64,000 bases of DNA, taken from the NCBI RefSeq assembly GCF_000321225.1, contig NW_004450480.1, positions 1,469,811 through 1,533,810 of the forward strand, given 5' to 3'. Positions 50,468 through 63,256 of the stretch are shown piece by piece. The position numbers and the translations under genes are program-made. Below the pieces are notes generated by a model. That model was given only the letters and a program-made list of their open reading frames with translations. It was not told the origin of the DNA and did no database searches. The stretch comes from Odobenus rosmarus divergens (taxonomy: Eukaryota; Chordata; Mammalia; Carnivora; Odobenidae). The number at the start of each line of letters is the position of its first letter. Within the stretch, counting starts at the first letter, position 1.

Positions 50468-50830
50468 ACTTAAGGTTGCTCCTTGAACAACACAGGTTTG
50501 AACTGTGAGGGTCCACTCCTCCGTGGATTTTTTTCCCAACAAATACAATGCTGTACTGTAAAAATACAGCACCCTACTGTAAATGTATTTTTCTTTTCCT
50601 TATGATTGTCTTAGTAACATTTTCTCTTCTCTAGCTTACTTTATTATAAGAATACAGTACATCATCCATATACAAAATATGTATTAATCAACTGTTGATG
50701 TGATCGGTAAGGTCAACAGTAAGTTATTAGTAGTTAAAGCTTGGGGGAAATCAGAAGTTATATGAGGATTTTCGACTGGGCAGGGGTTAAGGCCCCTAAC
50801 CCTTGCAGCGTTCAAGAGTCAACTGTATAT
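50468..50830 (+). mobile_element. Tigger-type nonautonomous DNA transposon with both termini
   Basis: It starts TTGCTCCTTGAACAACACAG and ends GCGTTCAAGAGTCAACTGTA. The ends are imperfect terminal inverted repeats. Inside are 'tcttttccttatgattgtct', 'gcttactttattataagaat' and 'ggattttcgactgggcaggg'. No transposase remains. Confidence 0.8.
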
Positions 50831-50839
50831 CCAAAAAAT

Positions 50840-52450
50840 GATGCAGGTCCTTCCTCTGTCTTCATTCCTCCCCCTACCCCCACAGTTTGGGCTCCTTCCC
50901 AGCAATGTTAGGGGCTATCTAGACCTATGCAGAGGAACCTAACAACAAATTTTAGTCCCATGTTGCTTATAATCACTAGACAATCCTGGTGTATTGACTT
51001 TGCCTGTCCACACAGATCACATGAGGCCATGTATAGCAACTCTTTAGGTTTTAGCTCTGATCTCTTCTTCAGAGAACACCCGGCAAATGATTAAACCAAG
51101 TACTTAAATTTTATCACAGGTCATCAGTTTGTGTGGCTCAGTGAACTCCCCATGTGATGGGCAAAACTCTTATAGTCAAACTACCTTCCTTAAGTGTACA
51201 TATTATTCCTTAGCTCCATTTTGTAGAGGGAAGAATTTGGAGACATTGGATAATGAATTCTGTCCTTCAGACATTTCCACCTACACATTTATTTTTGAAA
51301 AACATGCTGATATGCCTTCAAGTGATGTTTCCTGTTTGTCACCTTCCTCTGCCTGAATGTTTCCTTACTTCCTTGGAAAAAAATGAAGTGACTTTTGCTT
51401 TATTAACTTTGTCCAGCATTGATAATTAATTTTGTAGGCCCATCAGCTTATGTAGTGAGAAGATTTCATTAGCAAGTTAAATGTAACTTTATTTCTTCCT
51501 TGCTTTCCCTATTTTGTAGGCTTTTAGAGAAGCAATGGTTTTATAAAAATCCATTGAGCATAGCAAGGACAATGTAACTATTGTGTTATAGTGCTGGGGG
51601 GAAAAGAAGTCTCTGTTCTCGATTCCCTGTAAATGTGGTATGTTTTCAAATCTTTTTTATCTAATGTTCTGCCTTACATAGGAATACTCTGTTCCCTAAG
51701 AAGCCCATTGTCTTTATTTGTAATCACAGGCCTTCATCATTATAGAAAAAAACCCGAGCCCTCTCAGACTCTGATACCTGTATTTAATCAATAACCACAT
51801 TCCTTTTTCATCTGTGTTACCTCTGCAAGTGCATTTTCCCACCTGCATATGTTTTATTGTAAGAATTCAATTGAAGGAGCCATTCATGTTTGCAAAAAGG
51901 ATGATGTTTTATTGTTGGTTATAAAGAAAAGAAATTTCATACTTTCTGTTATAGCACGGTGAATTCTGAAAGAGAGGAACAAGTTAACTAACCGTGGAGA
52001 GACCACAGAAAAATCTTGTAGTATTCTGACCACATTATAAAATCAGAACTGGCAATTTTTGTGTCTCTAATTGACAAGCATTCGATTCGCATTTGAAATG
52101 CAATCTCTGCACAATTTAAGGGTACGTAGACTGGAAAGAATAAGTAATGGTGGTCAAAATATTGAACACGAATATGACATGGCCTAATCAGTGACACCAG
52201 GTACCATCTTATTGGGACAGGATCCCAGAGACCCTGCAGTTCCACGTGTTCTTTTAGTGGCTGGACCATGGGGAGGTGGGACGGGTGCTTGGAGAGGGGC
52301 CAGGGTGCCTGGGGGCATAGAGAAAACACTAAGGAGGTACAAGGTAACAACTGTTTATGAGCCAGTCTGGTAGTATTTTAATATTTGAACCATTGAAACA
52401 GCTGTATCACTGTGTACCAGCTGGACTCAGAAGTGCAGAACTATCAAGTG
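50840..52450. other. Intergenic, nothing recognised
   Basis: No gene. The 120-codon minus-strand frame at 51988-52350 has no family resemblance. Confidence 0.35.
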
Positions 52451-52454
52451 GTGC

Positions 52455-52620
52455 AGTGTAGTTAGAAAATTAGACCACCAGTTAGAGTTCTTAACAGTTT
52501 CATTAACTCACTGTGTGGTCTTGGATAAGTTAGTTCTTGGGGCCTCCATTTTCTCTTATGGAGAATAGAATATTGGATTGGAATTGTCCTAGGTTCCCTT
52601 CCTATTCTGAGAATCGATTT
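52455..52620 (+). repeat. MIR-type SINE
   Basis: 'tcattaactcactgtgtggt', 'cttggataagttagttcttg' and 'cctccattttctcttatgga' match the sense MIR order. Confidence 0.6.
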
Positions 52621-52872
52621 CTTTTCCCCCATGAATGAGCTGCAGGTTCTATGCACAGAGTATAGAGTTGTCCTTGAACTTCTGAAAAACAGAGACTGAA
52701 GCGTTTCCTAAGCAGTGTAGGGCACTGTCATGCTCTGTGGTTTGTGGATAAGGTGATTGTCAAAGAGGAACGAAGCTGCATTAACTGCATGCACTGTGTT
52801 GTCAGGACAAGACAGGAGCAGTTAAATACCTTTCTACAGGCAGCTTAAAGACTCTGAAATAGATAATGCAAT

Positions 52873-53158
52873 ATATGTTAAAAAAAAAAAAGAAGAAGAT
52901 AGCAGGAGGGGAAGAATTAAGGGGAGTAAGTCGGAGGGGGAGACGAACCATGAGAGACGATGGACTCTGAGAAACAAACTGAGGGTTCTAGAGGGGAGGG
53001 GGGTGGGGGGATGGGTTAGCCTGGTGATGGGTATTAAAGAGGCCACGTTCGGCATGGAGCACTGGGTGTTATACACAAGCAGTGAATCATGGAACACTAC
53101 ATCAAAAACTAATGATGTAATGTATGGTGATTAACATAACAATAAAAAATTTTAAAAA
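52873..53158 (+). mobile_element. Carnivore L1, 5'-truncated 3' UTR
   Basis: It opens with an A run and GAAGAAGATAGCAGG, then 'gaaccatgagagacgatgga', 'agggttctagaggggagggg', 'ctaatgatgtaatgtatggt' and an AATAAAAAA tail. It is a recent-looking copy. Confidence 0.93.
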
Positions 53159-53362
53159 AAGACATTTTTTAAAGATTAATTGTTTCCAATGTTTGGAGGA
53201 ATTTTTTTGCAGAGAGAAAAATGTGCTAGTTTACTACAGAAACAAAACGAATGTTGCTTTTGCCTGAAATTACCTAAGTTGGGCAAAAACAGATATTTTG
53301 GAATTTTTTTTTGACTAGATTGCGGAAAGTTCCCTCCACTCTTCACTTTTGTGTTCTTTGTT

Positions 53363-53428
53363 TGAATATATGTATATATATACATATATATGTATATATA
53401 TATACATACACACACACACATATGTATA
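53363..53428. repeat. (TATA/CA)n compound microsatellite
   Basis: Alternating TATATA/TACATA units followed by a short CA run. The tract is strongly self-complementary. Confidence 0.95.
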
Positions 53429-53429
53429 T

Positions 53430-54350
53430 TCAGTGAATATTTTGAGATATCTCCATGGGAATATATAAGCACACATTAATGAGCAATGCCATGCCTACTG
53501 AAAGTAAAGATTCTAAAATAACACCAACCTAGATGTATTTTCCCCGAAAATGGTTTGTTTTAATTTGAGTTGAAAATCACTTTCCAAGTTGATACCACAT
53601 CTTTAAAATTTTTTTTTAAGTATGAGGAGGTACTCAGCATAATTATGAATTACTGTAATTATCAGAAAAGAGAAAAAATATGATTTCTGAAGCACATGCT
53701 TTATTAGGAAACTAGGTGCTGAATAAGTACCTAAACGTATTTCTTTTTGGTTCCTATATAAGTGATAGTTTAGTGAAATGATGTGATTCTGTTTTAACAT
53801 CCTGTTGCTTATTGTACCTGACAAACAGAAGTGAAGAAAATGAAGAATTGATTATCTGGGGTCATTTTCTTGAAACTTGCATATAATTCCCGTTTATGCT
53901 CATTGGAATAAAGAAGAGCATTTCTGTAACAAATTAAGAACATGCATAACCTGTTATGACATAGTCATAGATGTATAATAATATGGTCTAGAATTACAGT
54001 ACTCTCTTGAAGTACATCATATTCAAAATTCACTGGAGATGTCTTAGAGACATCTGTTGTAATTACAGGAACATGGTTTCTAATTCATTTAATTCCCTTT
54101 CCTACCTAAACTGTACATATAAGTGAATTTTAAGAGACTGTATAAATAAATTTTTAATTACAAAATGATGTTATACAATACATTATTAATAATAACCAAC
54201 AATGCATAATGTTTATGCATGAGTCCATTACAAAGATGAACTAATGTATGTCAATTCTAAAAGAATGCACTAATTTGTCCTGAATTTGTGAATGAAGTTG
54301 AATCCATGATGCAAGCCAATGAATGCAATAACACAGAGTGGTTTAGCATG
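53430..54350. other. Flank downstream of MDFIC2, nothing recognised
   Basis: AT-rich sequence. A small perfect palindrome (AGATGTCT, 3-base spacer, AGACATCT) lies near 54037-54055. Confidence 0.4.
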
Positions 54351-54352
54351 CT

Positions 54353-54358
54353 TTTATT
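54353..54358 (-). terminator. Candidate polyadenylation signal of MDFIC2
   Basis: The minus strand reads AATAAA here, about 295 nt past the MDFIC2 stop codon. It is the only canonical hexamer between the stop codon and this point, implying a 3' UTR of roughly 310-330 nt. Whether it is used is inferred. Confidence 0.5.
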
Positions 54359-54650
54359 TTAGAGTCAAGAAACACCTTGTACCTATGGCATTTAAGAGGT
54401 ATTTAGGATTTGTTCATCACATGTGATCAAGATCTTATTTTTCAGCGAGCCATGCTGTTATGAAATTTGGAGTAAGACCATAGAGTTGACAGTACTGGCT
54501 TTACCAGACAGGTGCAGAATAAAACGGTCCATAGAGTCCAAGAAATGTGTACAGTCCTTACATTTCGGCACATAGAAATCACAGTCTTATCGTCATGGGA
54601 TTTCCCTGTGGGGCCAAAGGATCTGCTGGGATGTGGTTAACTTCACTGTG

Positions 54651-54914
<264 letters not shown>

Positions 54915-57899
54915 TTAAAGAAGAAGAAGATGACAAAAAATGATTAGTGGCACCTAATGATTAGGGGCGTCTCTGGAGGACAGGCATGTAAGGTGGTGTG
55001 CTTGATAACTTTATAGGCCAACTCTTAATTGTCCATATTAGGGGTAATGTACACCATGATTCTCTCAAGCTTCCCCACCCCCCATGCAGGACTCACTCTG
55101 CTTAAGCAGTTGCTTTATTAACTTCCTGAGCATTTCTATTGATTCCACATGATCTGGTTATTTAAAGAGCTGTCACTTTTCTAAACTCCTTTCTTTACTT
55201 TGCCTGCAGAGGTGCTAGGAAGCCACACAATTAGCTATCTTTTTGGAAACCTTGCAACCGTCTGAAGAATAGCAAGTCCTCCCCAAGTGCAGAGAGCTTT
55301 TGGGAGCAATTAGGGTTGGGGACAAGGAGAGACTGTACAAACTTCCAGTTTCTTGTCCCAAGGCTTTGTCATTTGTATGGTGTGGATTCCCAGAAATCCA
55401 CCACACCCATATTCACATGCAAGCAAAAAGCACATTTTTCAAGACCTAATATAAATGATTTTTAAATAATCGTAGTTTTGATGTTAGTTGTATTTTATTT
55501 TGAATTCCTGTATCCTTTGTCCTCCAGTTACTGTGAAGCCTTGATTTTATATTCATGTTAAATGGAATACGTCATCATATGCCTAAAAGAGTAGAAATCT
55601 TCTCAATCCTCTTTAAGAAAATTGCTTTAAAAATTTACTGCGCAGACTTGTGAAAATCTGAAAAGTATCTCTAAGGTATTGAAGGTAATTGGTAATTTTA
55701 GCCAAACAGCTGTGATGGGTTATAGATTATTTTATTTTTTTGTTTCCATAAAGGGAATTAGTTAGAAGATGTAGCAGCTCTCTTGTTAAAATTATAACTT
55801 TTTTTTTTAGTTAAAAAGTTCTCAAAAACGTGAGCACTTTATAAATGGGTAGGTAAGTGTTTACATGAGACATCATCTAATTAATTAAAGAGAGTATCCT
55901 GAAGATTGTCGATGATTGAAAGTAACAATCTGGCATAAATTGGAGAAAAATTCCTCCTCCTGATGGGTTTATCAATCAAAGTTAGATTTTCATAGGGATT
56001 TATTATTTTTTTCACCAAGAATGTTAATGTTAATAACTTTTGGTTTTCAGACTTTAGTTGGCTGAAACTATACAAGCCTGCAGGAGAGATTTTGCTCCTG
56101 GAGTCATCTGCTAAATGGTTCTGAGTATTCTTTGAGCCCTGTTCATTTACTTCCAACAATGTTTTCCAGAAAACTTTTTTACTTTTGTTATTCATCTATT
56201 TGTTAATCTGTAAGAGGTGGGAGAACATGGAAACTTACTCTAAAAGGGAACAAATATTTTGAAGATTTCTTTTAAAATCCTCATATAAATGTCTAAAGTG
56301 ACCTGGCATATAAGTAAACAAAAATCTTCCTGCCTCCATCCCACCCTCCATCCCTGCCTCAGACCCTCCTTTTTTTTTTTTCTTCCCAATAAGACGGTGG
56401 TAAAGAACCTCACCGTGACTTTTATGATGACTTTAATTGCCATATATTGTTGCAGGTGCTGTGGCCATTACTAAGTATTTCTTAGCAGTGTAGGCAGCAT
56501 ATCCCATAATACCTCTAGGGCGTATGCACTCATCTCTTTGCCAGATGGGGTATATTTTTTTATTCACTCAGAGCCAGCTTCTAGCATGTGGCTAACTCAC
56601 CCATATAAGTCACCACAAACCACCCACAAAAATTCAGGAGTTAGTTAGTGCAGTACCTAGACTCTATTTCATGTTTGCATTTCTGAAGAGGGTGTGTTGG
56701 TGGTCAAAGATACGTAGCGTAAAACCTCATCAACTTTTACTAATGCCAAGAAGGCTACTCTAGCAGCCCCGGGCAAAGAAGTTCTCAGGAGAAAATATTC
56801 CAAGCAAATGATCCATAGCCCTCAGGCTGGAGGCTCAAGAGACTGACTCAGACTATGATCATATAAAAATGATCCAGTGGGATCGCATCCTTTGTAGATG
56901 GAGATGTGAGGCTGAAAGTTTGGTTTGCAGGCAGGTTAGGGTGGGAGCTGGTGTTTCCTATCAAAGTGTGAAATACCTATTTGTGAAATGGACTTATTCT
57001 TTCCTAAGGGCGTATAGTCTTTTGGTTTAATTCCTCTTGCCATTGTTTTCTCAAGCTGGCAGATTCTGGAGGTCTCTGCTTCTGATGTACACTGTAGATT
57101 TTATTTACACACACACACAAAAGCGTTTGGCCTAATCCTTTGGCCAAACTGGCATTTGTTTTCTTCTACCTCTCTATTTTGCATTTGCATGAGAATAGAA
57201 GAGCTCTTTTTTTTTTTTTCTTTCTGTGTATAAGTCAGTCCTTTTTATTTGGTTATAAAAGGCAGAGCCTCTTGCCCAAAAAAACATGGCAACATTGGTG
57301 AATTGAAAACAGATTTTTCCGAACTTTCAAGAGCATTGAAAACTTTTCCTAAAAGGCATATTACATAATTCTACATGGACAGCCAAAACTATTTTGCATA
57401 TGGGCGATTTTTGTTTGCACAAAAGTAACATAAGCAGTTCCGGGGGGGATATTTGCAACTGTTTGAAAAGAGAGTTGGGTTTCCCCTATTCCTGAATGGG
57501 TGTGTTTTCCTTTGCCTGCACAATTTCTTGGGGCTTTCATGTTTAATAAACATGATTTCTAAAGTCATAGCCCATGATTAGCACCCTACTCTCAGCCATC
57601 CGAAAGAGTACGCTATGCTTCCGTCTGCCCCTTTCGTGTCTCTTCTCTTCAGCAATGTCTTCAAGATACCTCCCGCTTACCGAGGCCAAATTATATCCAG
57701 CTCTCCCTCTTTCCCCATTCCACACACCTGTCCTTCCTCTGGCTTTCTCTTGTGAATGGCTCCTGCATACTAAGATGAAATCAGCAGAAAGCTGGGACTC
57801 TTTCTTGTCATTTTCCTTTCCCCCATCACATACCACCGTCCTCCCTCCAGTTCCTTGCTGAGGTTCTGCTCGTTCTGTCTCAAGTCGGTATGTGAAAAC

Positions 57900-58480
57900 C
57901 AGAAGCCTCTACCCACCTCTAGGGCCACCCCCTTAGTTCCAGCTACTATCAGCCATCGTCAGGTCCATAGCAATAGGCTCCTATCTAACACATTGCTTTT
58001 ACACGAGCCCAGCTCAAATTCATCAGCTCCTGTGATGTTTTTCATTGTAGATGGGAAGATCTCACTCTCCCCTTAAAGTCCCACATCCTTGCCATAGCCT
58101 GTGTGATAGGTTCCTGCCTATTTTTCTGGCTTCCCAGCCTCTGTCCTCCTTGCTCACTGTGCTCCAGCCACACTGGTTCCGCTTCAGATCCTGAGATGCC
58201 CCACCTGAGAGGCTTTGCCCATGCTCTTTCTTTGGCCTGTGTTCCATACTTTCCCCTCACAGCTTGATCTGATTCCTACTCAACCTCTGAGCCTTTAGCT
58301 TGAAACATCATTCTTCTACATGCCATGAAACTCTCATAGCATTCTATTTTTTCTTCATGGTACTGACTATAGGATGATATGAAACTAATTAGTTTATTAG
58401 TGAGTTTCTCCCCCTACTAGAACCTGAGCTCCAAGAAAGCCGTATCTGTTGTTGAATGAATGAATAAATGAATGATGGGA
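57900..58480 (+). mobile_element. L2 LINE 3' end
   Basis: It reads into the conserved L2 end: 'gtgctccagccacactggtt', 'ctttgcccatgctctttctt', 'cttcatggtactgactatag', 'ctactagaacctgagctcca' and finally 'gttgaatgaatgaataaatg'. It lies antisense to MDFIC2 in the intron. Sequence from 57560 may also belong to it. Confidence 0.8.
58084..58159 (+). repeat. Inverted duplication, arm 1
   Basis: A 76-bp segment inside the L2. Its reverse complement recurs at 58670-58745 with 74 of 76 positions identical. Confidence 0.95.
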
Positions 58481-58489
58481 GACAAATAA

Positions 58490-58625
58490 AGTGGTCCTCA
58501 TTTTGTAGATGAAAGGACTAAGGTTCAGGGATTGTCCCTGATTGTCCTGAATCTTTCAACTGTAAGGTGCTTGGGGGTGGGGGGGAGGTTCAGATCTCAA
58601 TCTTTCTGGATCCAAAGTCTGTTGT
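58490..58625 (-). repeat. MIR fragment, antisense
   Basis: 'cctcattttgtagatgaaag' and 'actaaggttcaggg', then 'ctggatccaaagtctgttg', resemble the antisense MIR core. Confidence 0.55.
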
Positions 58626-58669
58626 CTCTTAGCTGGTGTTACACTGGGAGCAGATGTGCAGTCCTGCTC

Positions 58670-58745
58670 CAGTGAGCAAGGAGGACAGAAGCTGGGAAGC
58701 CAGAAAAACAGGCAGGAACCTATCACACAGGCTATGGCAAGGATG
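58670..58745 (-). repeat. Inverted duplication, arm 2
   Basis: Reverse-complement copy of 58084-58159, separated from it by 510 bp. It lies between two antisense MIR pieces, so arm 2 looks like the inserted copy. Confidence 0.95.
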
Positions 58746-58747
58746 CA

Positions 58748-58915
58748 CTTCGTCGGCACCTCACATAGTTCCTGAAATAAGCCTGAGGTGAGTACTATCC
58801 CTGTCCTTTTATAGATGAGGAAACTGTGGCTCAGGGAATTTAAGAAGCACAGGAAATGGAGCAGCCATGATTTGACTCAGACTGTCCCTTCCAGAGCTCT
58901 GAATCCTGCAGCTGG
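58748..58915 (-). repeat. MIR fragment, antisense
   Basis: 'cctgaggtgagtactatccc', 'ttttatagatgaggaaactg', 'tggctcagggaatttaagaa' and 'gatttgactcagactgtccc' give the antisense MIR order. Confidence 0.8.
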
Positions 58916-59559
58916 CCTGTCCTTCAGAAGGCTCACACTTCCTCTGTCATGATCCAGTATAGCGCAGGATGTGGCCGGCTCGCTCCCTGCTCCGCTCTGT
59001 ATCCCCCAGACTGCTAACGTCTATCCTCCAGGTTCTGTCAAAGCAGTGGCAGGAAATGGGAGGGTGGGAAGAAGAATTGAGTGGTATCTCAGGCAGTACC
59101 TGGATCTTCCCCTTGGTTTTACCTCTTTCTGAACATCCTTTCTGCAGCTCTTGTTGATGCCACTTGCTAGTCGTCTGTCTAGTAATGTAAGTTCCTAGTG
59201 GCCTATGAGCAAAGGCCAGGACAAGTCCTCTACTAGTGGCCTGGAGGGGCCAAGGGAAGACGTGGCAGAGCTTTGTTGCTAAGGTCTGGGTAGCTTCACT
59301 GTTCCCTTACTTGGCTTTTCACCTCTCCTAACATTTTTGTAAGGAGGTCTCTGCATGTTGAAGTCCCTTTATTGACCCTGGCATCCTGGCCTCTTGGAGT
59401 GTCCATCTCTCTTTCCCTCCTCTTGTCTTGGATCAGAGAAGGTTCAAGAGGGAGCCAAGACTTGCAGGCCAAGCAGCCAAAAGAGGTATTTGACTGTGAG
59501 CAAGAAGCCATGATGAAACCCCCCTTAGGTTGTTTCATTTTCTTTTTACAGCTCTAGGG

Positions 59560-59725
59560 TACCTTTAGGACATCGAGGCTATAATGTGCTAAGTGATACC
59601 CTAATGATGCTGAAGGATTAATGCAGCCTCCGGAGGTGCTAAATGTACAGCTGGGGATTGGCTAATTAAGAGGAAGAATCTGTCTCATTAGAAGGGATCA
59701 TGTTTAATTACAGTGGAAGAGGTAA
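59560..59725. promoter_or_regulatory. Candidate intronic regulatory element
   Basis: Repeat-free segment with several homeodomain-type cores within about 110 bp: TAATGA near 59602, GGATTA 59615-59620, TAATTA 59663-59668, CATTA 59686-59690 and TAATTA 59705-59710. This may be a conserved enhancer. It is inference from motif density only. Confidence 0.3.
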
Positions 59726-60192
59726 CAATGCAAGGGGCTCCGGCCAGTGTACCTGAGGTAGCCTCACGGTCACGGTTCTGTACTTCCTGGGTTCGCCCTC
59801 CCAGCTTTGGATCCTGTCACCACGATGCCTGGGATTAAGAGGAGGGAGGGGCAGAGGCAGATTTAGCTGTCCACTGGAGTTCTTATAGCTTTCCTCAGCT
59901 CTGGACACATACCACCTCCTCGTTTGGGAATCACTATTCAAAATAGCAAGAATGTAGTTCCTCCAAAATTGGCCCCAGATAAGCAACAATCCCCCTCCCC
60001 TCCAAACAAAGTAATAAAAAAAGAAAGGCAAATAAACATGGCCCAAACCCAGTATCTTAATATGTTAATGGTTAACGTGCTCTCCCAGCAGATTCAGCAG
60101 AATCATGAGATTTGTGACACAGTGACTCCAGCTAATTACTCCAAGTTTCTGGTCAAAAAGTATAAAAATTGGCTCCCACTCCTCAAACATTG

Positions 60193-60226
60193 AGTTCTTT
60201 TTCTTTCTTTCTTTTTTTTTTTTAAA
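60193..60226 (-). repeat. T-rich simple tract
   Basis: TTTC units pass into a T run. No retroelement body is attached that I can name. Confidence 0.7.
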
Positions 60227-62289
60227 GTCTGTAATGTAGAATAGGAATAAATAAAGTGTGACTGAATGTCTTTCTCTAGCTGGGGGTATCATCCCTGATG
60301 TTATCAATTTTAATAGCTACTTAAATATGTCAAGATCTATTTAAGTTCAGACAAGCACAACTAACGTTCAAGTCAGTTCTTTAGAACGAGGATGACTAGA
60401 TTTGGGTGATACTTAGTAAATTTGTGCTTATGTTTTTTTCTGAGCAAATGAACTGAAATAATTATAAAATTGAAACATTTTATAAGGTGACACTACTGCA
60501 TTTAATTGTATGAAATTTACAGTGTAGAAAATGTAATCATTTTATTCAGTAGTCCATGGTGTAATTAAGACTATTCTTTTGAGGTATCTTATATTTATGA
60601 TTTTCCTCTTCCACCTGGATGAGACGTCTCAAATTCAAAATTATACATCAATTAGGTATATTCTCAGGCTTCTTTTTAAGGTGCCTGTTTTCAAGCATTG
60701 TGTGTATCCTTGATTTTATTACTCACAGGGATGCCTTTGCAGTCAGAATGTAGCAACAGAAGCAGAGACACAGGTAGTGCTCTGCACTTTTTACATTTTA
60801 TCCGGGAAAGGGACCACACAGGATGAGCCACAATTTAATAATAAAGTAATGTTGCAGCACATAGTGTGTGATGTGCAGTAAAGATCCTTTTAAATTCCCA
60901 TCAGAGCACACACCATGAACTGAGCTAATGGATGTAACACATTTTACAAAATCTGCATGTGTGAGGCTTTTCCATTCTGTTTTAAGTGGGGCAATGTATA
61001 TAAATAATAGATATTAGCAATTAAGCATCCATTCCTATGCACTCATTTATACATTTGAAAATAAATTAACCACAAACTACATGAAAGTGGATGCAATCTT
61101 CTCTTTTCCCTTCTGTTTCCCCTGCTGTTCCTGAAAGATATTTCTGTATTTATCTCAGTACGAACAATGACCCCAGCTCTCAATTTCTGCATCCTTAAAT
61201 TAATTACTATAAAAACTCTCTGACTTAACTCTTGATATCCTTGATGTTTGCTGTTTAAGATAATGAGAGCGTCTTATCCACACTCGTGGGCCTTCGTTTG
61301 GATGTTTTGCTCTCTCTTTTATCCAGGTACCAAAAACTCTCACCTCAATGGGGGGATTTTTTCACCATTTGGGAAGGGAGCGGTGGGCTTTTACCTGTGT
61401 TGTCAGCCTAAAATCATGATTTCCCGGGCTGTCCCAGCCTCTCAGGGCTTAAGAAAAACAGTCTAAGTCAACTGTCCTTGCGAATCTCCTTTGCTCTTTT
61501 GAAAAAAAAAAACAGTAAGTGGTGCATTTCCTGCACGAGGCTCCTGAGTATCAGTTGCCATTTTAATGGACTGGTCCTTTGGCCCTTCCCTGAGAATACA
61601 AGGGTTCAGGTATCATGTTAGCTGCACCAGCCCTTCTCCTTCTCCCAGAATGCCTGCTAGGACAAATCAGAGTTGTTCTGGAGGGTACTGTGTTGTACTA
61701 CATGGATTTGTACAATGGCAATTCCTAATTCGTGGGTCATGACAACCAAGATCTCTTACATGCATTCCTGAGACAATCCGACGAAATGCTCTAGTGTCAC
61801 AGTGCTTTCTAGTGTCTCAAAGCACTCTCCTGTATTGCCTGTTTTCTTGATTGGCATCAGACTCCAGCAAAGCCAGAAACATGGGTGTCATCTTGAATTT
61901 GAGGTTGTAACCTGGCAGTCCACTGGCCAAAGTTGGCCCCGAGCTGTGTATTGTTGGGAGTGTCTGGGGCTTCATAGAAGAAATAGAAGTATTGTCAACA
62001 CCTAAAAAATTTGGCAATTTCACATAACACTCTGGAGCTGGCAACTCTGAGCTTTTATTTCCTTCTGGAAACAATTAGCTGGAGCTGAGTGGGGCAGCAT
62101 GCTTCACTGAGCCCCAGTCCTCACCAGTCCCTGTTGCTCACTGCCATTCTAACTCATTACTCACATCATCCCCTGGCACCTGCAAGCAATTGTGTCTGTA
62201 GCTTCTGGTCTAAAGCAGCCATGGCATGTTTACACAAGATCATAAGGAACGCATGTTAGAAATTTCTCCCCTTGCTTTCTAAAACCATA

Positions 62290-62550
62290 ACCATAATGAA
62301 AGCAAAAATCAAATATCTATGATGTGCCAGGTCCTGTATCGGATCCTTTGCACATGTTATTTCATTTGGTCTTCGAAACACCCTAGCTCTGTTATATAAG
62401 ACTAAGATTCAGAGATATGAATCTTATGAGATAAGACTAAAAGACTAAGATTCAGAGATGGTAAAAACTTATCCAGGTTTATACGGTTAATAAATTTCAG
62501 AGCCAGGAATTAAACTGATGTGATTCCAGAACTCCTGTTACACAAAAGTC
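62290..62550 (-). repeat. MIR SINE with internal duplication
   Basis: 'ctatgatgtgccaggtcctg', 'acatgttatttcatttggtc', 'acttatccaggtttatacgg' and 'cagagccaggaattaaactg' give the antisense MIR order. AGACTAAGATTCAGAGAT occurs twice, near 62399 and 62442. Confidence 0.85.
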
Positions 62551-63256
62551 CATTTATTTATTTTTTCCTTATTTTCAAAAAGTAAATATTAATTTAAATA
62601 TAGACTAGAAACTATACCCTCTTATATTTTCCTTTGAGACACTGCAAGCTTTCTTTAAATGCAAATGCAGATACGGAACACTACAAAATTCTTGAATGGT
62701 TTGGGTGTCCTGTAAAGGGCACTGCAAAGGCAACCTGAGTAAAATTACGTATGTCTTGGTGTGGAGTGCTTGACTTTGAACTTGACTGTGATGACCATTT
62801 AGCACCAAATAAACTTGAAATTGGCTTCGCGGAAGGAATGTGCCTTTTATAGTCATATACAGGGGTGGTTGGGTGTAGGTTGGCACTGATCAGAATGCCC
62901 AGGAGGTGATATCACCTAGAGGAACCAACCCTGGTTGCTGATGTAAGCATCTTGATATTTTTTACAATCCACATTTATACATTTCCAGCATTTTAATACC
63001 ATTCTACTCTGCCTTCTTCTCTCAGCCTAGCGTCACGGGCTGAAATAGTCTCAGAGTTGAGAAAAGTTTGCCGTTTTTCTTTATCCCCTTCATAGCTCTG
63101 TAGCAAGAATGATTATACCTCATTCCAGCTATTTAAAACACTTTACCTCTGATTTCCAGCTTTGAGAGCAAACAATCTGCCAAGCACCTCGTAATTGCAG
63201 AGTGACCTTGACATGTGTCATTCACCAGGGTTTTCAAATCGAAGTCTTACTGTTTA

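Noticed and set aside
51988..52350. 120-codon minus-strand frame
   Set aside because: No domain, no Kozak or splice context, and not related to MDFIC2.
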